64,000 nt of DNA, taken from assembly GCF_963853665.1 (NCBI RefSeq), contig NZ_OY970459.1, forward strand, positions 3,162,001 through 3,226,000, written 5' to 3'. Position numbers and translations under genes: made by a program. The notes below the pieces were generated by a model, which was not told the DNA's origin, did not search any database, and worked only from the letters and a program-made list of their open reading frames with translations. Below, piece by piece: positions 20,573-30,743 of the stretch (its first letter is position 1; every line of letters starts with the position of its first letter). This stretch comes from Mycobacterium decipiens. GTDB lineage: Bacteria > Actinomycetota > Actinomycetes > Mycobacteriales > Mycobacteriaceae.

Positions 20573-22141
20573 TCAGGACGCACAGCGCAGGCTCGCCGAC
20601 GGCAAGGTCCCGTCGAGGAAATAGCGCATCACCGCGGAGTCCACACACTGGTTGCCGGCGAATACGGCGGTGTGTTGGGTTCCGTCGAAGGTGATCAGCG
20701 GGGCGCCCAGCTGACGCGCCAGGCCCAGCCCGGCCTGGAAGGGAGTGGCCGGGTCGTGGGTGGTGGACACCACGACGACCTTGCCTGCCGCGGCCGGCGC
20801 GGCCGGGTGTGGCGTCGACGTTGCCGGCACCGGCCACAGCGCGCACAGATCGCGCGGGGCGGATCCGGTGAACTGTCGATAGCTCAGGAACGGAGCGACC
20901 TGACGCATCCGTTGATCGGCACGGACCCAGGCCGCCGGGTCGGCCGGCGTCGGCGCATCGACGCAGCGAATCGCGTTAAACGCGTCCTGGTCGTTGCGGT
21001 AGTGCCCGTCGCGGTTGCGGCCTTCGTAGTCGTCGGCAAGCAACAGCAGGTCACCGGCGTCGGTGCCGCGCTGCAGCCCGAGCAGGCCACTGGTCAAGTA
21101 CTTCCAGCGCTGCGGGGTGTAGAGCGCGTTGATGGTGCCCGTCGTCGCGTCGGCGTAGCTCAGGCCGCGCGGATCCGACGTGCGACCCGGCTTCTCGACC
21201 AGCGGGTCGAGAAGCGCGTGGTAGCGGTTGACCGCCTGCGCCGGGTCGGTGCCCAGCGGGCAGGCCGCCGAGCGTGCGCAGTCGGCGGCGTAGTCGTTGA
21301 AGGCGGTCTGGAATCCCGCCATTTGATTGATGTTCTCCTCGATTGGGCTGACGGTCGGATCGATGGCGCCGTCGAGCACCATCGCCCGCACGTGAGCGCC
21401 GAACCGTTCCAGGTAGGCGGTGCCCAACTCGGTGCCATAGCTGAATCCGAGGTAGTCGATCTGATCGTCACCCAGCGCCTGGCGGACCACGTCCATGTCG
21501 CGCGCAGCGGACGCGGTACCGATGTTGGCCAAGAAGCTGGAGCCCATCCGGTCAACACAGGCCTGGGCAAACCGCCGGTAGACCTGTTCGATGTGGGCGA
21601 CACCGGTCGGGGTGTAGTCGACCATCGGATCGCGGCGGTAGTCGTCAAACTCGGCATCGGTACGGCACCGCAACGTTGGGGTCGAGTGGCCGACCCCCCG
21701 TGGATCGAAGCCCACCAGATCGAAATGACGGGTGATGTCGGAGTCCTTCATCGTGGGTGCCATCGCGGCGACCGTGTCGACCGCGGACGCCCCGGGCCCG
21801 CCCGGATTGACCAGCAGCGCTCCCATCCGCTGACCGGTCGCGGGGATGCGGATCACCGCCAACTTGGCTTGTGCCCCACCGGGTTTGTCGTAGTCGACCG
21901 GGACCGACACCGTCGCACATCGTGCTGTGGGAATTCCGCTGGTGTTGTCGATGAACTCGCCGCAGCCGTTCCAGTTCTGCTGCGGTACCGCGACCGGCGC
22001 CCCCGGACCCGGGGTTTGACCGGCATCGGGTTCCGGAGTCGCGCCGGCAACCGGCGGCGTTACTGCAGGTTGCCCGCCGAGCAGCAGCCCAAACGACAGC
22101 AGCGCCGAGCTCAACGGTCTCAGACGCAACATGGCCGCCAT
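20573..22141 (-). CDS. Secreted serine protease/hydrolase, Hip1 paralogue (Rv2223c-like)
   Basis: 522 residues of the TAP-like alpha/beta-hydrolase family. The start at 22141 (MAAMLRLRPLSSALLSFGLLLGG) gives a Sec signal peptide with cleavage near residues 35-40. Motifs: LLVNPGGPGASAVDT (oxyanion), DLVGFDPRGVGHSTP, the nucleophile elbow YLGFSYGTELG, acid in STTHDPATPF and His in DGTQHTAVF. Cysteines are spread as in Hip1 and probably form disulfides. It parallels hip1 1.3 kb away (about 50% alike by eye), so the two arose by tandem duplication; the space between them now holds another gene. The role of this copy is not established. Confidence 0.87.
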   Translation of the reverse strand: MAAMLRLRPLSSALLSFGLLLGGQPAVTPPVAGATPEPDAGQTPGPGAPVAVPQQNWNGCGEFIDNTSGIPTARCATVSVPVDYDKPGGAQAKLAVIRIPATGQRMGALLVNPGGPGASAVDTVAAMAPTMKDSDITRHFDLVGFDPRGVGHSTPTLRCRTDAEFDDYRRDPMVDYTPTGVAHIEQVYRRFAQACVDRMGSSFLANIGTASAARDMDVVRQALGDDQIDYLGFSYGTELGTAYLERFGAHVRAMVLDGAIDPTVSPIEENINQMAGFQTAFNDYAADCARSAACPLGTDPAQAVNRYHALLDPLVEKPGRTSDPRGLSYADATTGTINALYTPQRWKYLTSGLLGLQRGTDAGDLLLLADDYEGRNRDGHYRNDQDAFNAIRCVDAPTPADPAAWVRADQRMRQVAPFLSYRQFTGSAPRDLCALWPVPATSTPHPAAPAAAGKVVVVSTTHDPATPFQAGLGLARQLGAPLITFDGTQHTAVFAGNQCVDSAVMRYFLDGTLPSASLRCAS

Positions 22142-22770
22142 CGTCTCACCCCCGAATACCCGTGGCGGCGCAAAATGGTCACGCCTTGATTTCGTATCGC
22201 CCTTGGCGGCCCCGGATCGACGACCGGCACCGGTCCCGCGACGCGCCAACTCGCGAACAAGTTCCACAGGAGCGCCAGCGCCAAGAAAGCACGAATGAAC
22301 ACCCCCAGCGTAAAGACACGATTGAGCGTTTGCAGCAGCGGAGGCCTGATACTCTGCACACGGCGCGACATCCGAGAATCGTCCAGCAAGCAAGGGCCCG
22401 GCCGCCGCTCGTCTAGCGGATACACGGTCCGAAAATTGGCCTCAGCCGGCCCCCGACCGCTTTTTCTTTACCCAAGACTCGCGGTTCAACTCCAATTCGG
22501 TGACTCCTTTTGCGCAGTCGGTCCAGCTTCGCCCGCTAACCGCCATTGAGCACCGATAGGATGCATCATCGATCCCGCAGTCGTGCGAGCCGACTCCAAT
22601 TTTCGCGGCGACACCGAGCAACCGGGCATACCCGGACCTCCATTGGGCCGGACCAGCACGGATTGCACATCGGATAGCATCGCCAGCACAAGCAAGCCGA
22701 ACCTGCCCCAAGCCAATGTTGCACCGCACCTGGGGCGCCACCTGTTGCGCACAGCCAGCTGCCATCACCG
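22142..22770. other. Intergenic segment between Hip1 paralogue and SRPBCC gene
   Basis: About 630 bp without a gene I can assign. On the minus strand an open frame (22442-22819) would encode 125 residues with seven cysteines (for example MAAGCAQQV, CNIGLGQVRLACAG, SHDCGIDDASYRCS). Another (22120-22425) contains a hydrophobic stretch (FLALALLWNLFAS). Neither has a clear ribosome site or known domain. Base composition falls toward the SRPBCC gene, suggesting the right part came in with it. Confidence 0.4.
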
Positions 22771-23358
22771 GTGGGCGATCCGGTCGGGAGACCAGCAGAG
22801 AATCCCGCAATAGATACATATGAAAATTGGCCGGAACGAAATCGTCCCGAAAATGTGAAGGCCTACGTCAAGGATGAAATAAATATTGACGCCCCCAAAA
22901 GCACTGTTTGGTCACGGCTCTCACGCCCAGCATTGTATCCCCACTGGTACAGAGAATGGTCCAGAGTGCGTTTTCACACCGAAAAGGGCGCTCAATTAGA
23001 GCTGGGGGATGCCTTTGTTACCTACGTTAAGGACATCAGAAGTCCGATTGAAGTAATTGATATCGAGCACGAGGACACCCTAGCATGGACCGGGAAAAGA
23101 TTTGGCGTTCGCGGAGTACACAGCTGGAGATTGATAGGAAGTGCCGGCGCGACTCTGGTTGTAACCGAAGAAACGCTTCGAGGTGTACTTCCGAACTTGT
23201 TTCCCAAGCCATTTATCAATGCGGGCCATCAGATGCATCAGCACTGGTTAAAGCAGTTGAAGACGATCTCCGAAATTACTGCCTATAATCCCGCTCTGTC
23301 GGTGGAAGATATTTATCAATTGTCCTATGTGCCGAAGCAAATGTACGGCAAGAGTTGA
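22771..23358 (+). CDS. SRPBCC / polyketide cyclase-like protein, low-GC island gene
   Basis: The frame encodes up to 195 residues. The likely domain begins near VKAYVKDEINIDAPKSTVWSRLSRPALYPHWY, typical of the START/SRPBCC helix-grip fold that binds a hydrophobic ligand. It then runs WSRVRFHTEKGAQLELGDAF and LRGVLPNLFPKPF, ending in a helix that closes the cavity. The start is ambiguous: ATG at 22771 or GTG at 22855 (167 residues); the shorter form begins right at the domain. Codon use is markedly AT-richer than its neighbours (AAA, GAA, ATA, AAT frequent), so it looks horizontally acquired. It sits between two tandem protease genes on the opposite strand. Ligand and function unknown. Confidence 0.75.
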   Translation: MGDPVGRPAENPAIDTYENWPERNRPENVKAYVKDEINIDAPKSTVWSRLSRPALYPHWYREWSRVRFHTEKGAQLELGDAFVTYVKDIRSPIEVIDIEHEDTLAWTGKRFGVRGVHSWRLIGSAGATLVVTEETLRGVLPNLFPKPFINAGHQMHQHWLKQLKTISEITAYNPALSVEDIYQLSYVPKQMYGKS

Positions 23359-23396
23359 TCAAGCCACCGGCTGGTTGCCCGGGCTCCACGCTGGCG

Positions 23397-24959
23397 CTAA
23401 CACTTGGCGCCGCTCGGCGGCGTAGTGCCGCCGATCAGATACGCCGTCACGTAATCGTCGATGCAGCTGTCGCCCTGGAAGACCACCGTGTGTTGGGTGC
23501 CGTTGAAGGTCAGCAACGAGCCGCGCAGCTGGTTGGCCAGGTCGACACCGGCCAGGTACGGCGTCGCCGGGTCATGGGTGGTGGACACCACCACCGTCGG
23601 CACCAGGCCGGGGGCCGAGACGGCGTGCGGCTTGCTGGTTGGCGGCACCGGCCAGAAGGCGCAGGTGCCCAGCGGCGCATCACCGGTGAACTTCCCGTAG
23701 CTCATGAATGGTGCGATCTCCCGCGACCGGCGGTCCTCGTCAATGATCTTTTTGCGATCTGTAATCGGGGGCTGATCAACGCAATTGATCGCCACCCGCG
23801 CATCGGTGGCATTGGTGTAGTGGCCCTTCGAGTCGCGACGCATGTACATGTCGGCCAGGGCCAGCAGGGTGTCTCCGCGATGGTTGGCGAGCTCGGACAG
23901 ACCGTCGGTCAGGTGGTGCCACAGGTTGGGTGAATACAGCGCCATGATGGTGCCCACGATCGCGTCGCTATAGCTCAGCCCGCGCGGGTCGCTGGTGTGC
24001 GCCGGCCTGCTGACCATCAGATTGGCCGGGTCGACCAGTGGGTCGACCAGGCTGTGGTAGACCTCGACGGCTTTGGCCGGGTCGGTGCCCAGCGGACAGC
24101 TCTCGTCCTCGGCGCAGTCGGCAGCATAGTCGTTGAACGCATCCTGGAATCCCTTGGCCTGGCGCAGGTCCGCCTCGATGGGATCGGCGTTGGGGTCGAC
24201 CGCGCCGTCGAGGATCATTGCCCGCACCCGCTGCGGGAAGGCCTCCGCGTAGGCGGAGCCGATCCGGGTGCCGTACGAGTAACCCAGGTACGTCAGTTTG
24301 TCGTCGCCCAGCGCCGCGCGAATGAGATCCAGATCCTTGGCCACGTTGACCGTCCCGACATTCGCCAGAAAGTTCTTGCCCATCTTGTCGACACAACGAC
24401 CAACGAATTGCTTGGTCTCGTCCTCGATGTGCGCCACACCCGCCGGGCTGTAATCAACCTGCGGCTCGGCGCGCAGCCGGTCGTTGTCGGCATCGGAGTT
24501 GCACCAGATCGCCGGCCGGGACGACGCCACCCCGCGTGGGTCGAACCCGACCAGGTCGAACCGTTCGTGCACCCGCTTCGGCAGTGTCTGAAAGACACCC
24601 AAAGCGGCCTCGATACCGGATTCGCCGGGTCCGCCGGGATTGATGACCAGCGAACCGATTTTGTCTCCGGTCGCGGGAAAGCGAATCATCGCCAGCGCGG
24701 CCACGGCACCGTCGGGGTGGTCGTAGCTGACCGGTACGGCGAGCTTGCCGCACAGCGCGCCGCCGGGGATCGTCACTTTCGGGTTTGAGGATCGGCACGG
24801 AGTCCACTCCACCGGCTGGCCCAGCTTCGGTTCAGCCATGCGAGCGCGCCCGCCGACCACGCGGATGCAGCCCGCGAGGACCAACGCCACGACGGCGAGC
24901 GCGGTCCAGATCAGCAGCAAGCGCGCGACCTTGTCGCGGCGAGACAGGCTCATGCCCAC
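23397..24959 (-). CDS. hip1: Hip1/CaeA lipoprotein serine protease
   Basis: 520 residues, equal to M. tuberculosis Rv2224c and closely similar throughout. The N-terminal helix ends in a lipobox, VLAGC with Cys31, so it is a membrane-anchored lipoprotein facing the envelope. The catalytic set is visible: nucleophile in YLGYSYGTRIG, Asp in STTHDPATPY and His in NGTQHTVVF. Hip1 cleaves GroEL2 and shapes envelope properties and host responses in M. tuberculosis (literature). It is downstream of the WS/DGAT gene with a 31-bp gap and probably shares its transcript. Confidence 0.93.
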   Translation of the reverse strand: MGMSLSRRDKVARLLLIWTALAVVALVLAGCIRVVGGRARMAEPKLGQPVEWTPCRSSNPKVTIPGGALCGKLAVPVSYDHPDGAVAALAMIRFPATGDKIGSLVINPGGPGESGIEAALGVFQTLPKRVHERFDLVGFDPRGVASSRPAIWCNSDADNDRLRAEPQVDYSPAGVAHIEDETKQFVGRCVDKMGKNFLANVGTVNVAKDLDLIRAALGDDKLTYLGYSYGTRIGSAYAEAFPQRVRAMILDGAVDPNADPIEADLRQAKGFQDAFNDYAADCAEDESCPLGTDPAKAVEVYHSLVDPLVDPANLMVSRPAHTSDPRGLSYSDAIVGTIMALYSPNLWHHLTDGLSELANHRGDTLLALADMYMRRDSKGHYTNATDARVAINCVDQPPITDRKKIIDEDRRSREIAPFMSYGKFTGDAPLGTCAFWPVPPTSKPHAVSAPGLVPTVVVSTTHDPATPYLAGVDLANQLRGSLLTFNGTQHTVVFQGDSCIDDYVTAYLIGGTTPPSGAKC

Positions 24960-24990
24960 CTATGCTGCCAGAGAGGACCCCAGGTCCTGG

Positions 24991-26403
24991 TCAGCGGCCG
25001 TCACTGGGCGACCGGCCGACCGCTGCCAGCAGTTCTTCCATCCCAATGGCGAATTCGTCGGCCATTTCCCAAAGGTCCGGTAGCAGATCCGGGCAAGAGA
25101 CCAACCCGACGTCCAGCGTGCCGTGCAGCGACATCACGGTGATGTTGAGACCCGAACCGTGAAAGATCGGCCCCAGCGGATACATGGCCTTGACCTCACA
25201 ACCAAGCATGTACAGCGGGATCTGTGGCCCCGGCACATTGGAGACCACCAGGTTGTGCACCGGCAGGCTCTCGGTCAACCGGGTTCTGGCATAGACCCGC
25301 ATCGCGACCCCGAAGACCGCCGGCGCGGCAAACTGCGACCAATCCTGCAGCAGCGTGGCACCGATGGCCGAACTATGTTGCTTGGCAACCGAATTCGCTT
25401 GCGCGATGGCTTTCAAACGCTCCACCGGATCTGCGATCTGGGTTGCCAGGCTGGAGAACATGCCCGAAACCTGGTTGCGCCCGGGTCGATCGGATTTGCC
25501 GTGCACCGACACCGGCACCATTGCCACCAGCGACGAGTCAGGCAACGAGTCGCGCTCGACCAGGTATTGGCGAAGCACCCCGGAAACCAAGGCCATCACC
25601 ACGTCGTTGACCTTGACGCCGAAGTGGTTCTTCACCGTCTTGATGTCCTCGAGATCCAGCTGTGCGTAAGCGATGTTGCGCCGACCGCTGATGTTGGCGT
25701 TGAACACGGTTCGCGGCGCGGTGAAGGGACGCGCCATGGTCAGGCCGTCGCGGGCCCGTAGCACGGTTCCGACCACCGACGACACGGTGTCCGGCAGCAC
25801 AGTGGCCAGCTGCAATGGCCGGCTGACGAACCTGACCAATCCACCCGCGGCGATCTGCCAGCTGCTGCCGCCGCCGACGCCGTCCACCGGATCCGGCGCG
25901 GGGGCGTCGGCTTCGGTAGTGCACAGCTGCGACATAAGGTTGGCGCCGGTCACCCCGTCCACGCCGGCATGATGCACCTTGGCCATCACCCCAAGGCGGC
26001 CTTTGCGATGGCAATCGGTGCCAGCCACCCCTTCGATGACCCACATCTCCCACAGCGGTCGCCTGCGGTCCAGCGGCAGCGATGCGATATGCCCGCAGAT
26101 CTCCGAGAGTTCGGCCCGCCCGCCCGGAGTCGGCAACCCAATGCGATGCAAGTGACGATCGATATGGAAGTTCTCGTCATCCACCCAGACCGGGTGGTCA
26201 AGGTTTAGCGAACTGTTGGCGAGCTTTTCACGAAACTGCGGCATCGCCTTGATCCGGAGCGAAAACGCGTCGCGCAACCGGTCAAAGGTGTAGCCGCCCG
26301 GCATCGTCGACGTGTCCAACTCCATGATCGAGCAAACATGCATGGGCTGCGAGGAGGTTTCCAGATACAGGAAACTGGCGTCGAGACCACTGAGCCGCTG
26401 CAT
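24991..26403 (-). CDS. Wax ester synthase/diacylglycerol acyltransferase (WS/DGAT)
   Basis: 470 residues from [16 protein letters not shown], the standard mycobacterial Tgs N-terminus. The active-site motif HHAGVDG (HHxxxDG) lies in [17 protein letters not shown]. The family also shows [28 protein letters not shown] and [18 protein letters not shown]. It esterifies acyl-CoA to diacylglycerol or fatty alcohol for storage lipid. A longer frame would start at 26550, overlapping the divergent panB leader, and is rejected. I recall hip1 and panB as adjacent in M. tuberculosis, so this gene is extra at this locus. Confidence 0.9.
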   Translation of the reverse strand: MQRLSGLDASFLYLETSSQPMHVCSIMELDTSTMPGGYTFDRLRDAFSLRIKAMPQFREKLANSSLNLDHPVWVDDENFHIDRHLHRIGLPTPGGRAELSEICGHIASLPLDRRRPLWEMWVIEGVAGTDCHRKGRLGVMAKVHHAGVDGVTGANLMSQLCTTEADAPAPDPVDGVGGGSSWQIAAGGLVRFVSRPLQLATVLPDTVSSVVGTVLRARDGLTMARPFTAPRTVFNANISGRRNIAYAQLDLEDIKTVKNHFGVKVNDVVMALVSGVLRQYLVERDSLPDSSLVAMVPVSVHGKSDRPGRNQVSGMFSSLATQIADPVERLKAIAQANSVAKQHSSAIGATLLQDWSQFAAPAVFGVAMRVYARTRLTESLPVHNLVVSNVPGPQIPLYMLGCEVKAMYPLGPIFHGSGLNITVMSLHGTLDVGLVSCPDLLPDLWEMADEFAIGMEELLAAVGRSPSDGR

Positions 26404-26536
26404 GCGCCGATGGTATGCCGATGAGGGGCCCATGGCGCATAGGAACAAAAGAAATGGCAGACTGTCAGGGTCAGACGAACCCGGGGACCCCGATGGGGCC
26501 ACGAGGATCGACCCGACCACACCACTAAGGACAGTG

Positions 26537-27382
26537 ATGTCTGCGCACAATATCTATGGGGCTACTGCCCCCAGAGTCACCGAGCAGCGCCCCCAGATCC
26601 GCACCCACCACCTGCAGAGATGGAAGGCCGAAGGCCACAAGTGGGCCATGCTCACCGCCTACGACTACTCGACCGCCCGGGTCTTCGACGAGGCCGGCAT
26701 CCCGGTACTGCTGGTCGGCGACTCGGCCGCCAACGTCGTGTACGGCTACGACACCACCGTGCCGATCTCCATCGACGAGCTGATCCCGCTGGTCCGTGGC
26801 GTCGCGCGGGGTGCCCCGCACGCACTGGTCGTCGCGGACCTGCCGTTCGGCAGCTACGAGGCGGGACCCACCGCGGCGCTGACTGCCGCGACCCGGTTCA
26901 TGAAGGAAGCCGGCGCGCACGCGGTCAAGCTCGAGGGCGGTGAGCGGGTCGCCGAGCAGATTGCGCGCCTGACCGCGGCCGGCATCCCCGTGATGGCGCA
27001 CATCGGATTCACCCCGCAAAGCGTCAACACCCTCGGCGGCTTCCGGGTGCAGGGGCGCGGCGACGCCGCCGAACAAACCATCGCCGACGCGATCGCTGTC
27101 GCCGAAGCCGGAGCGTTTTCGGTTGTCATGGAGATGGTGCCGGCCGAGTTGGCCACCCAGATCACCGGCAAGCTGACCATTCCGACCGTGGGGATCGGAG
27201 CCGGGCCCAACTGCGACGCCCAGGTCCTGGTCTGGCAGGACATGACCGGACTCAGCGGCGGCAAGGCCGCCCGCTTCGTCAAACGGTATGCCGACATCGG
27301 GAACGAATTGCGCCGGGCCGCAATGCAATACGCAGAAGAGGTAGCCAGCGGGGTGTTCCCCGCTGACGAGCACAGCTTCTGA
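26537..27382 (+). CDS. panB: 3-methyl-2-oxobutanoate hydroxymethyltransferase
   Basis: First committed step of pantothenate synthesis: adds a hydroxymethyl group from methylene-tetrahydrofolate to ketoisovalerate. The 281-residue protein equals the M. tuberculosis length. Motifs: [35 protein letters not shown] (Mg-binding Asp), [28 protein letters not shown], and the catalytic Glu in [10 protein letters not shown]. The ATG at 26537 is used although the frame is open upstream to 26312, because the upstream part is the antisense of the WS/DGAT start. Confidence 0.95.
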   Translation: MSAHNIYGATAPRVTEQRPQIRTHHLQRWKAEGHKWAMLTAYDYSTARVFDEAGIPVLLVGDSAANVVYGYDTTVPISIDELIPLVRGVARGAPHALVVADLPFGSYEAGPTAALTAATRFMKEAGAHAVKLEGGERVAEQIARLTAAGIPVMAHIGFTPQSVNTLGGFRVQGRGDAAEQTIADAIAVAEAGAFSVVMEMVPAELATQITGKLTIPTVGIGAGPNCDAQVLVWQDMTGLSGGKAARFVKRYADIGNELRRAAMQYAEEVASGVFPADEHSF

Positions 27383-27564
27383 CCAAGCCGGATCAGCCGG
27401 AAGCACCGGGCTTAGGCCCGGGCGCTGCCATGAAGCCACCGCGCACACCAGAAGGCGTAGCAGTCACTGGCATTCGCTGGGAGCCGGGTAAGCATGTGGC
27501 ACTCTATGGGGGCCCGTCCACGACTAGCCACGACCGCGGCGAAGCAGTATGACCGGAGGCGAAG

Positions 27565-29133
27565 ATGCCAGTAGAGGCGCCCAGACCAGCGCGCCACCGG
27601 GAGGTCGAGCGCAAGTTCGACGTCGTCGAGTCGACGGTGTCGCCGTCTTTCGAGGGCATCGCCGCGGTGGCTCGCGTCGAGAAATCGCCGACCCAGGAGC
27701 TGGACGCGGTGTACTTCGACACGTCGGCGCACGATCTGGCGCGCAACCAGATCACCCTGCGCCGTCGCACCGGCGGCCTCGACGCCGGCTGGCATCTGAA
27801 ACTGCCGGCCGGACCCGACGAGCGCACCGAGATCCGAGCGCCGCTCGCCGCATCGGCCGGCGCAACCGGGGACGCCGTGCCAGGCGAGTTGCTGGACGTG
27901 GTGCTGGCAATCGTTCGCGACCGTCCGGTCGAGCCGGTCGCGCGAATCACCACCCACCGCGAAAGCCAGACCCTGTACGGCACCGAGGGCGACGCCCTGG
28001 CGGAGTTCTGCAACGACCACGTCACCGCCTGGTCGGCCGCGACATCCGACGCCGCCCATTCAGCGGACGGAGGCCCGGCCGAGCAACAGTGGCGCGAGTG
28101 GGAACTGGAGCTCCTCGGAACGGATGGGGAGATGCCTGAGACCGGCGATACCGAGCTACTGGACCGGCTGGCCAACCGGCTGCTCGATGCCGGCGCCGCA
28201 CCGGCCGGCCACGGCTCCAAACTGGCGCGGGTACTCGGCGCGACCTCCACTCCTAGTGGGCCACCCGATGGCGCACAACCGCCCGAGGACCCGATACACC
28301 GCGCGGTAGCCGAGCAAGTTGACCAGCTGCTGCTGTGGGATCGGGCCGTGCGCGCCGACGCCCATGATGCCGTGCACCAGATGCGCGTCACCACCCGCAA
28401 AATTCGCAGCCTGCTAAGGGATTCCCAGGAGTCGTTTGGCTCGGAGGAAAGCGGATGGGTCATCGATGAACTGCGTGAGCTCGCCAGTGTCCTGGGCGTG
28501 GCGCGTGATGCCGAGGTGCTCGGTGAGCGCTATCAGCACGAACTGGACCGGCTGGCGCCGGAGCAGGTGCGTGGGCCGGTGCGTGAGCGCCTGGTCGGCG
28601 GGGCGCGGCGGCGATACCAGACCGGGCTGCGACGGTCACTGAATGCATTGCGGTCGCAACGGTACTTCCGCCTGCTCGACGCCCTCGATGCACTGGTGTC
28701 CGAACGAGCCGGTCCCAGTTCCGGCGAGGAACCGGCGCCGGTAACCATTGACGCGGCCTACAAGCGGGTCCGGAAGGCCGCCAAGGCCGCAAAGACCGCA
28801 GGCGACCAGGAGGTCGACCACGACCGCGACGAGGCACTGCACCGGATCCGCAAGCGCGCGAAGCGATTGCGCTACACCGCGGCGGCTACCGGGGCGGACC
28901 AGGTGTCGCAGAAGGCCAAGGTCATCCAGACGTTGCTAGGCGATCATCAGGACAGCGTGGTCAGCCGGGAACACCTGCTTCAGCAGTCCATAGCCGCGCA
29001 CGCCGCCGGAGAGGACACCTTCACCTACGGTCTGCTCTACCAACAGGAATCCGATTTGGCCGACGGTTGCCGGGAGCAGGTCGACGCTGCCCTGCGCAAA
29101 CTCAACAAGGCGGTGCGCAAAGCACGACGCTAA
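27565..29133 (+). CDS. CYTH-CHAD domain protein (Rv2226-like)
   Basis: 522 residues. An N-terminal CYTH (triphosphate tunnel metalloenzyme) domain starts with the EVERKF metal/phosphate motif and runs to about residue 205. A CHAD domain follows (HQMRVTTRKIRSLLRDSQ, HRIRKRAKRLRYTAAATG), whose conserved His and Arg/Lys bind polyphosphate. Such proteins are thought to be polyphosphate-linked triphosphatases; the substrate here is unproved. The C-terminus is lysine/arginine-rich. It converges on rnpB, whose end lies about 11 bp away. Confidence 0.88.
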   Translation: MPVEAPRPARHREVERKFDVVESTVSPSFEGIAAVARVEKSPTQELDAVYFDTSAHDLARNQITLRRRTGGLDAGWHLKLPAGPDERTEIRAPLAASAGATGDAVPGELLDVVLAIVRDRPVEPVARITTHRESQTLYGTEGDALAEFCNDHVTAWSAATSDAAHSADGGPAEQQWREWELELLGTDGEMPETGDTELLDRLANRLLDAGAAPAGHGSKLARVLGATSTPSGPPDGAQPPEDPIHRAVAEQVDQLLLWDRAVRADAHDAVHQMRVTTRKIRSLLRDSQESFGSEESGWVIDELRELASVLGVARDAEVLGERYQHELDRLAPEQVRGPVRERLVGGARRRYQTGLRRSLNALRSQRYFRLLDALDALVSERAGPSSGEEPAPVTIDAAYKRVRKAAKAAKTAGDQEVDHDRDEALHRIRKRAKRLRYTAAATGADQVSQKAKVIQTLLGDHQDSVVSREHLLQQSIAAHAAGEDTFTYGLLYQQESDLADGCREQVDAALRKLNKAVRKARR

Positions 29134-29143
29134 GCCCCGCGAA

Positions 29144-29571
<428 letters not shown>

Positions 29572-29585
29572 GATCACGCTACCCG

Positions 29586-30743
29586 CTAGGCGATGTCGGG
29601 GCCACAACCGGTAATCGTTGCCTTCCGTGCAGCCCAAGCGGCTGAACTACAGGTGATTGTCTTGCCGAAACCCGGTTCGGTACGCGAACGCAACGCCGCA
29701 GCCACTGCTCGGCCGGCCGCCACCGCGGTCACGATCTTTCCTGAGAGTATCGACAACGTGGTTTCGGTGTGCCATTCAACGATGGTCGGCCGCTCATCGG
29801 TGCGATCCACGTCGGGCAGGACGGTTCGCACGCTAACCAGCGAACCGACGTATCGCGCGTGCCGCAGCCCTCTCACGAACCGCGACGCGGTGTCCAGCAT
29901 TGCCGCAACGGCGCTGTCGGGCACCGGCACCGGTGCGCCACTGGCCAATGCCGCGGAGAATTCGTTGGGCGGCTCGAACACGGTCGAGACAGCGCGGTGC
30001 CGGACGCTGTGCTCCACGTCGTAGAGCAGGAACCGCCCGGTGTTGCGACCGTAGGGCGAGAGCGAAACGAACGGACCGTCCATCACCACGATGTCGGTAT
30101 CGCCGACCTCGACGCCCTCCAGCACCGCCACCTCGCAGACCTCGAACTGCCTGCGCCGGACCGGAATTCCCAACCCGGCCAGCACCCCGTTGTTGCTGTG
30201 GTTGGCGGCCAGCACCACGAAGTCATAGCTGGCGGTCAGGCTAGCATCCGCCGGTGTGCCCGTGCGCACCCTGACTCCGGCGGCACGCAGCTTGGCGCGA
30301 GCGGTTATGGCCAGGCGCTCCGGATCGATCCGGGACTCCTTGGCCGACACCAACAATTCCACCGCGGACCGTCTGACGTTGGGATGATTCACCGTCTCCA
30401 CGGGCAGGGCTGCCGCGGCGCAGTGGGCCAGAAACTCAGCACCGCTGACCAAGCTTTGTTGTGCTGCGATCGCGTACAGATGGTGACTGTCGTCGATTAC
30501 CGCTTCGTTGTACTCGGCCCGGAAGGATCGCTCGCAGTCCCGGGATTCGACGGCGGTCGCCAGACTACGTGGATAGTGGTATCCGCGATGCAGCCGAAAG
30601 ATGTTGCAGCCGGAGGCGCCCGTCAATACGTCGGGGCTGCGTTCCACTAGGTCGACTCGCCAGCCGTCGCGGGCCAGCGCCACCGCCGCAGACACGCCGA
30701 AGATGCCGCCGCCGACGACACAAACCGTATGCCGTCGAGTCAC
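29586..30743 (-). CDS. FAD-dependent oxidoreductase (DAO superfamily), last gene of sugar operon
   Basis: 385 residues. The N-terminus has an FAD-binding Rossmann motif (VCVVGGGIFGVSAAVALARDG), then LHRGYHYPRSLATA, a middle substrate domain and a C-terminal FAD-contact segment ILSGKIVTAVAAGRAVAAAL. It resembles D-amino-acid oxidase/glycerol-3-phosphate dehydrogenase relatives acting on an amine, amino sugar or hydroxy acid; the substrate is not readable. The last ~30 residues (TEPGFGKTITCSSAAWAARK...) do not look family-like and are encoded in the stretch just upstream of rnpB. The original stop may have been lost when the operon landed there. The start overlaps the Gfo/Idh stop by 4 bp. Confidence 0.8.
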   Translation of the reverse strand: MTRRHTVCVVGGGIFGVSAAVALARDGWRVDLVERSPDVLTGASGCNIFRLHRGYHYPRSLATAVESRDCERSFRAEYNEAVIDDSHHLYAIAAQQSLVSGAEFLAHCAAAALPVETVNHPNVRRSAVELLVSAKESRIDPERLAITARAKLRAAGVRVRTGTPADASLTASYDFVVLAANHSNNGVLAGLGIPVRRRQFEVCEVAVLEGVEVGDTDIVVMDGPFVSLSPYGRNTGRFLLYDVEHSVRHRAVSTVFEPPNEFSAALASGAPVPVPDSAVAAMLDTASRFVRGLRHARYVGSLVSVRTVLPDVDRTDERPTIVEWHTETTLSILSGKIVTAVAAGRAVAAALRSRTEPGFGKTITCSSAAWAARKATITGCGPDIA

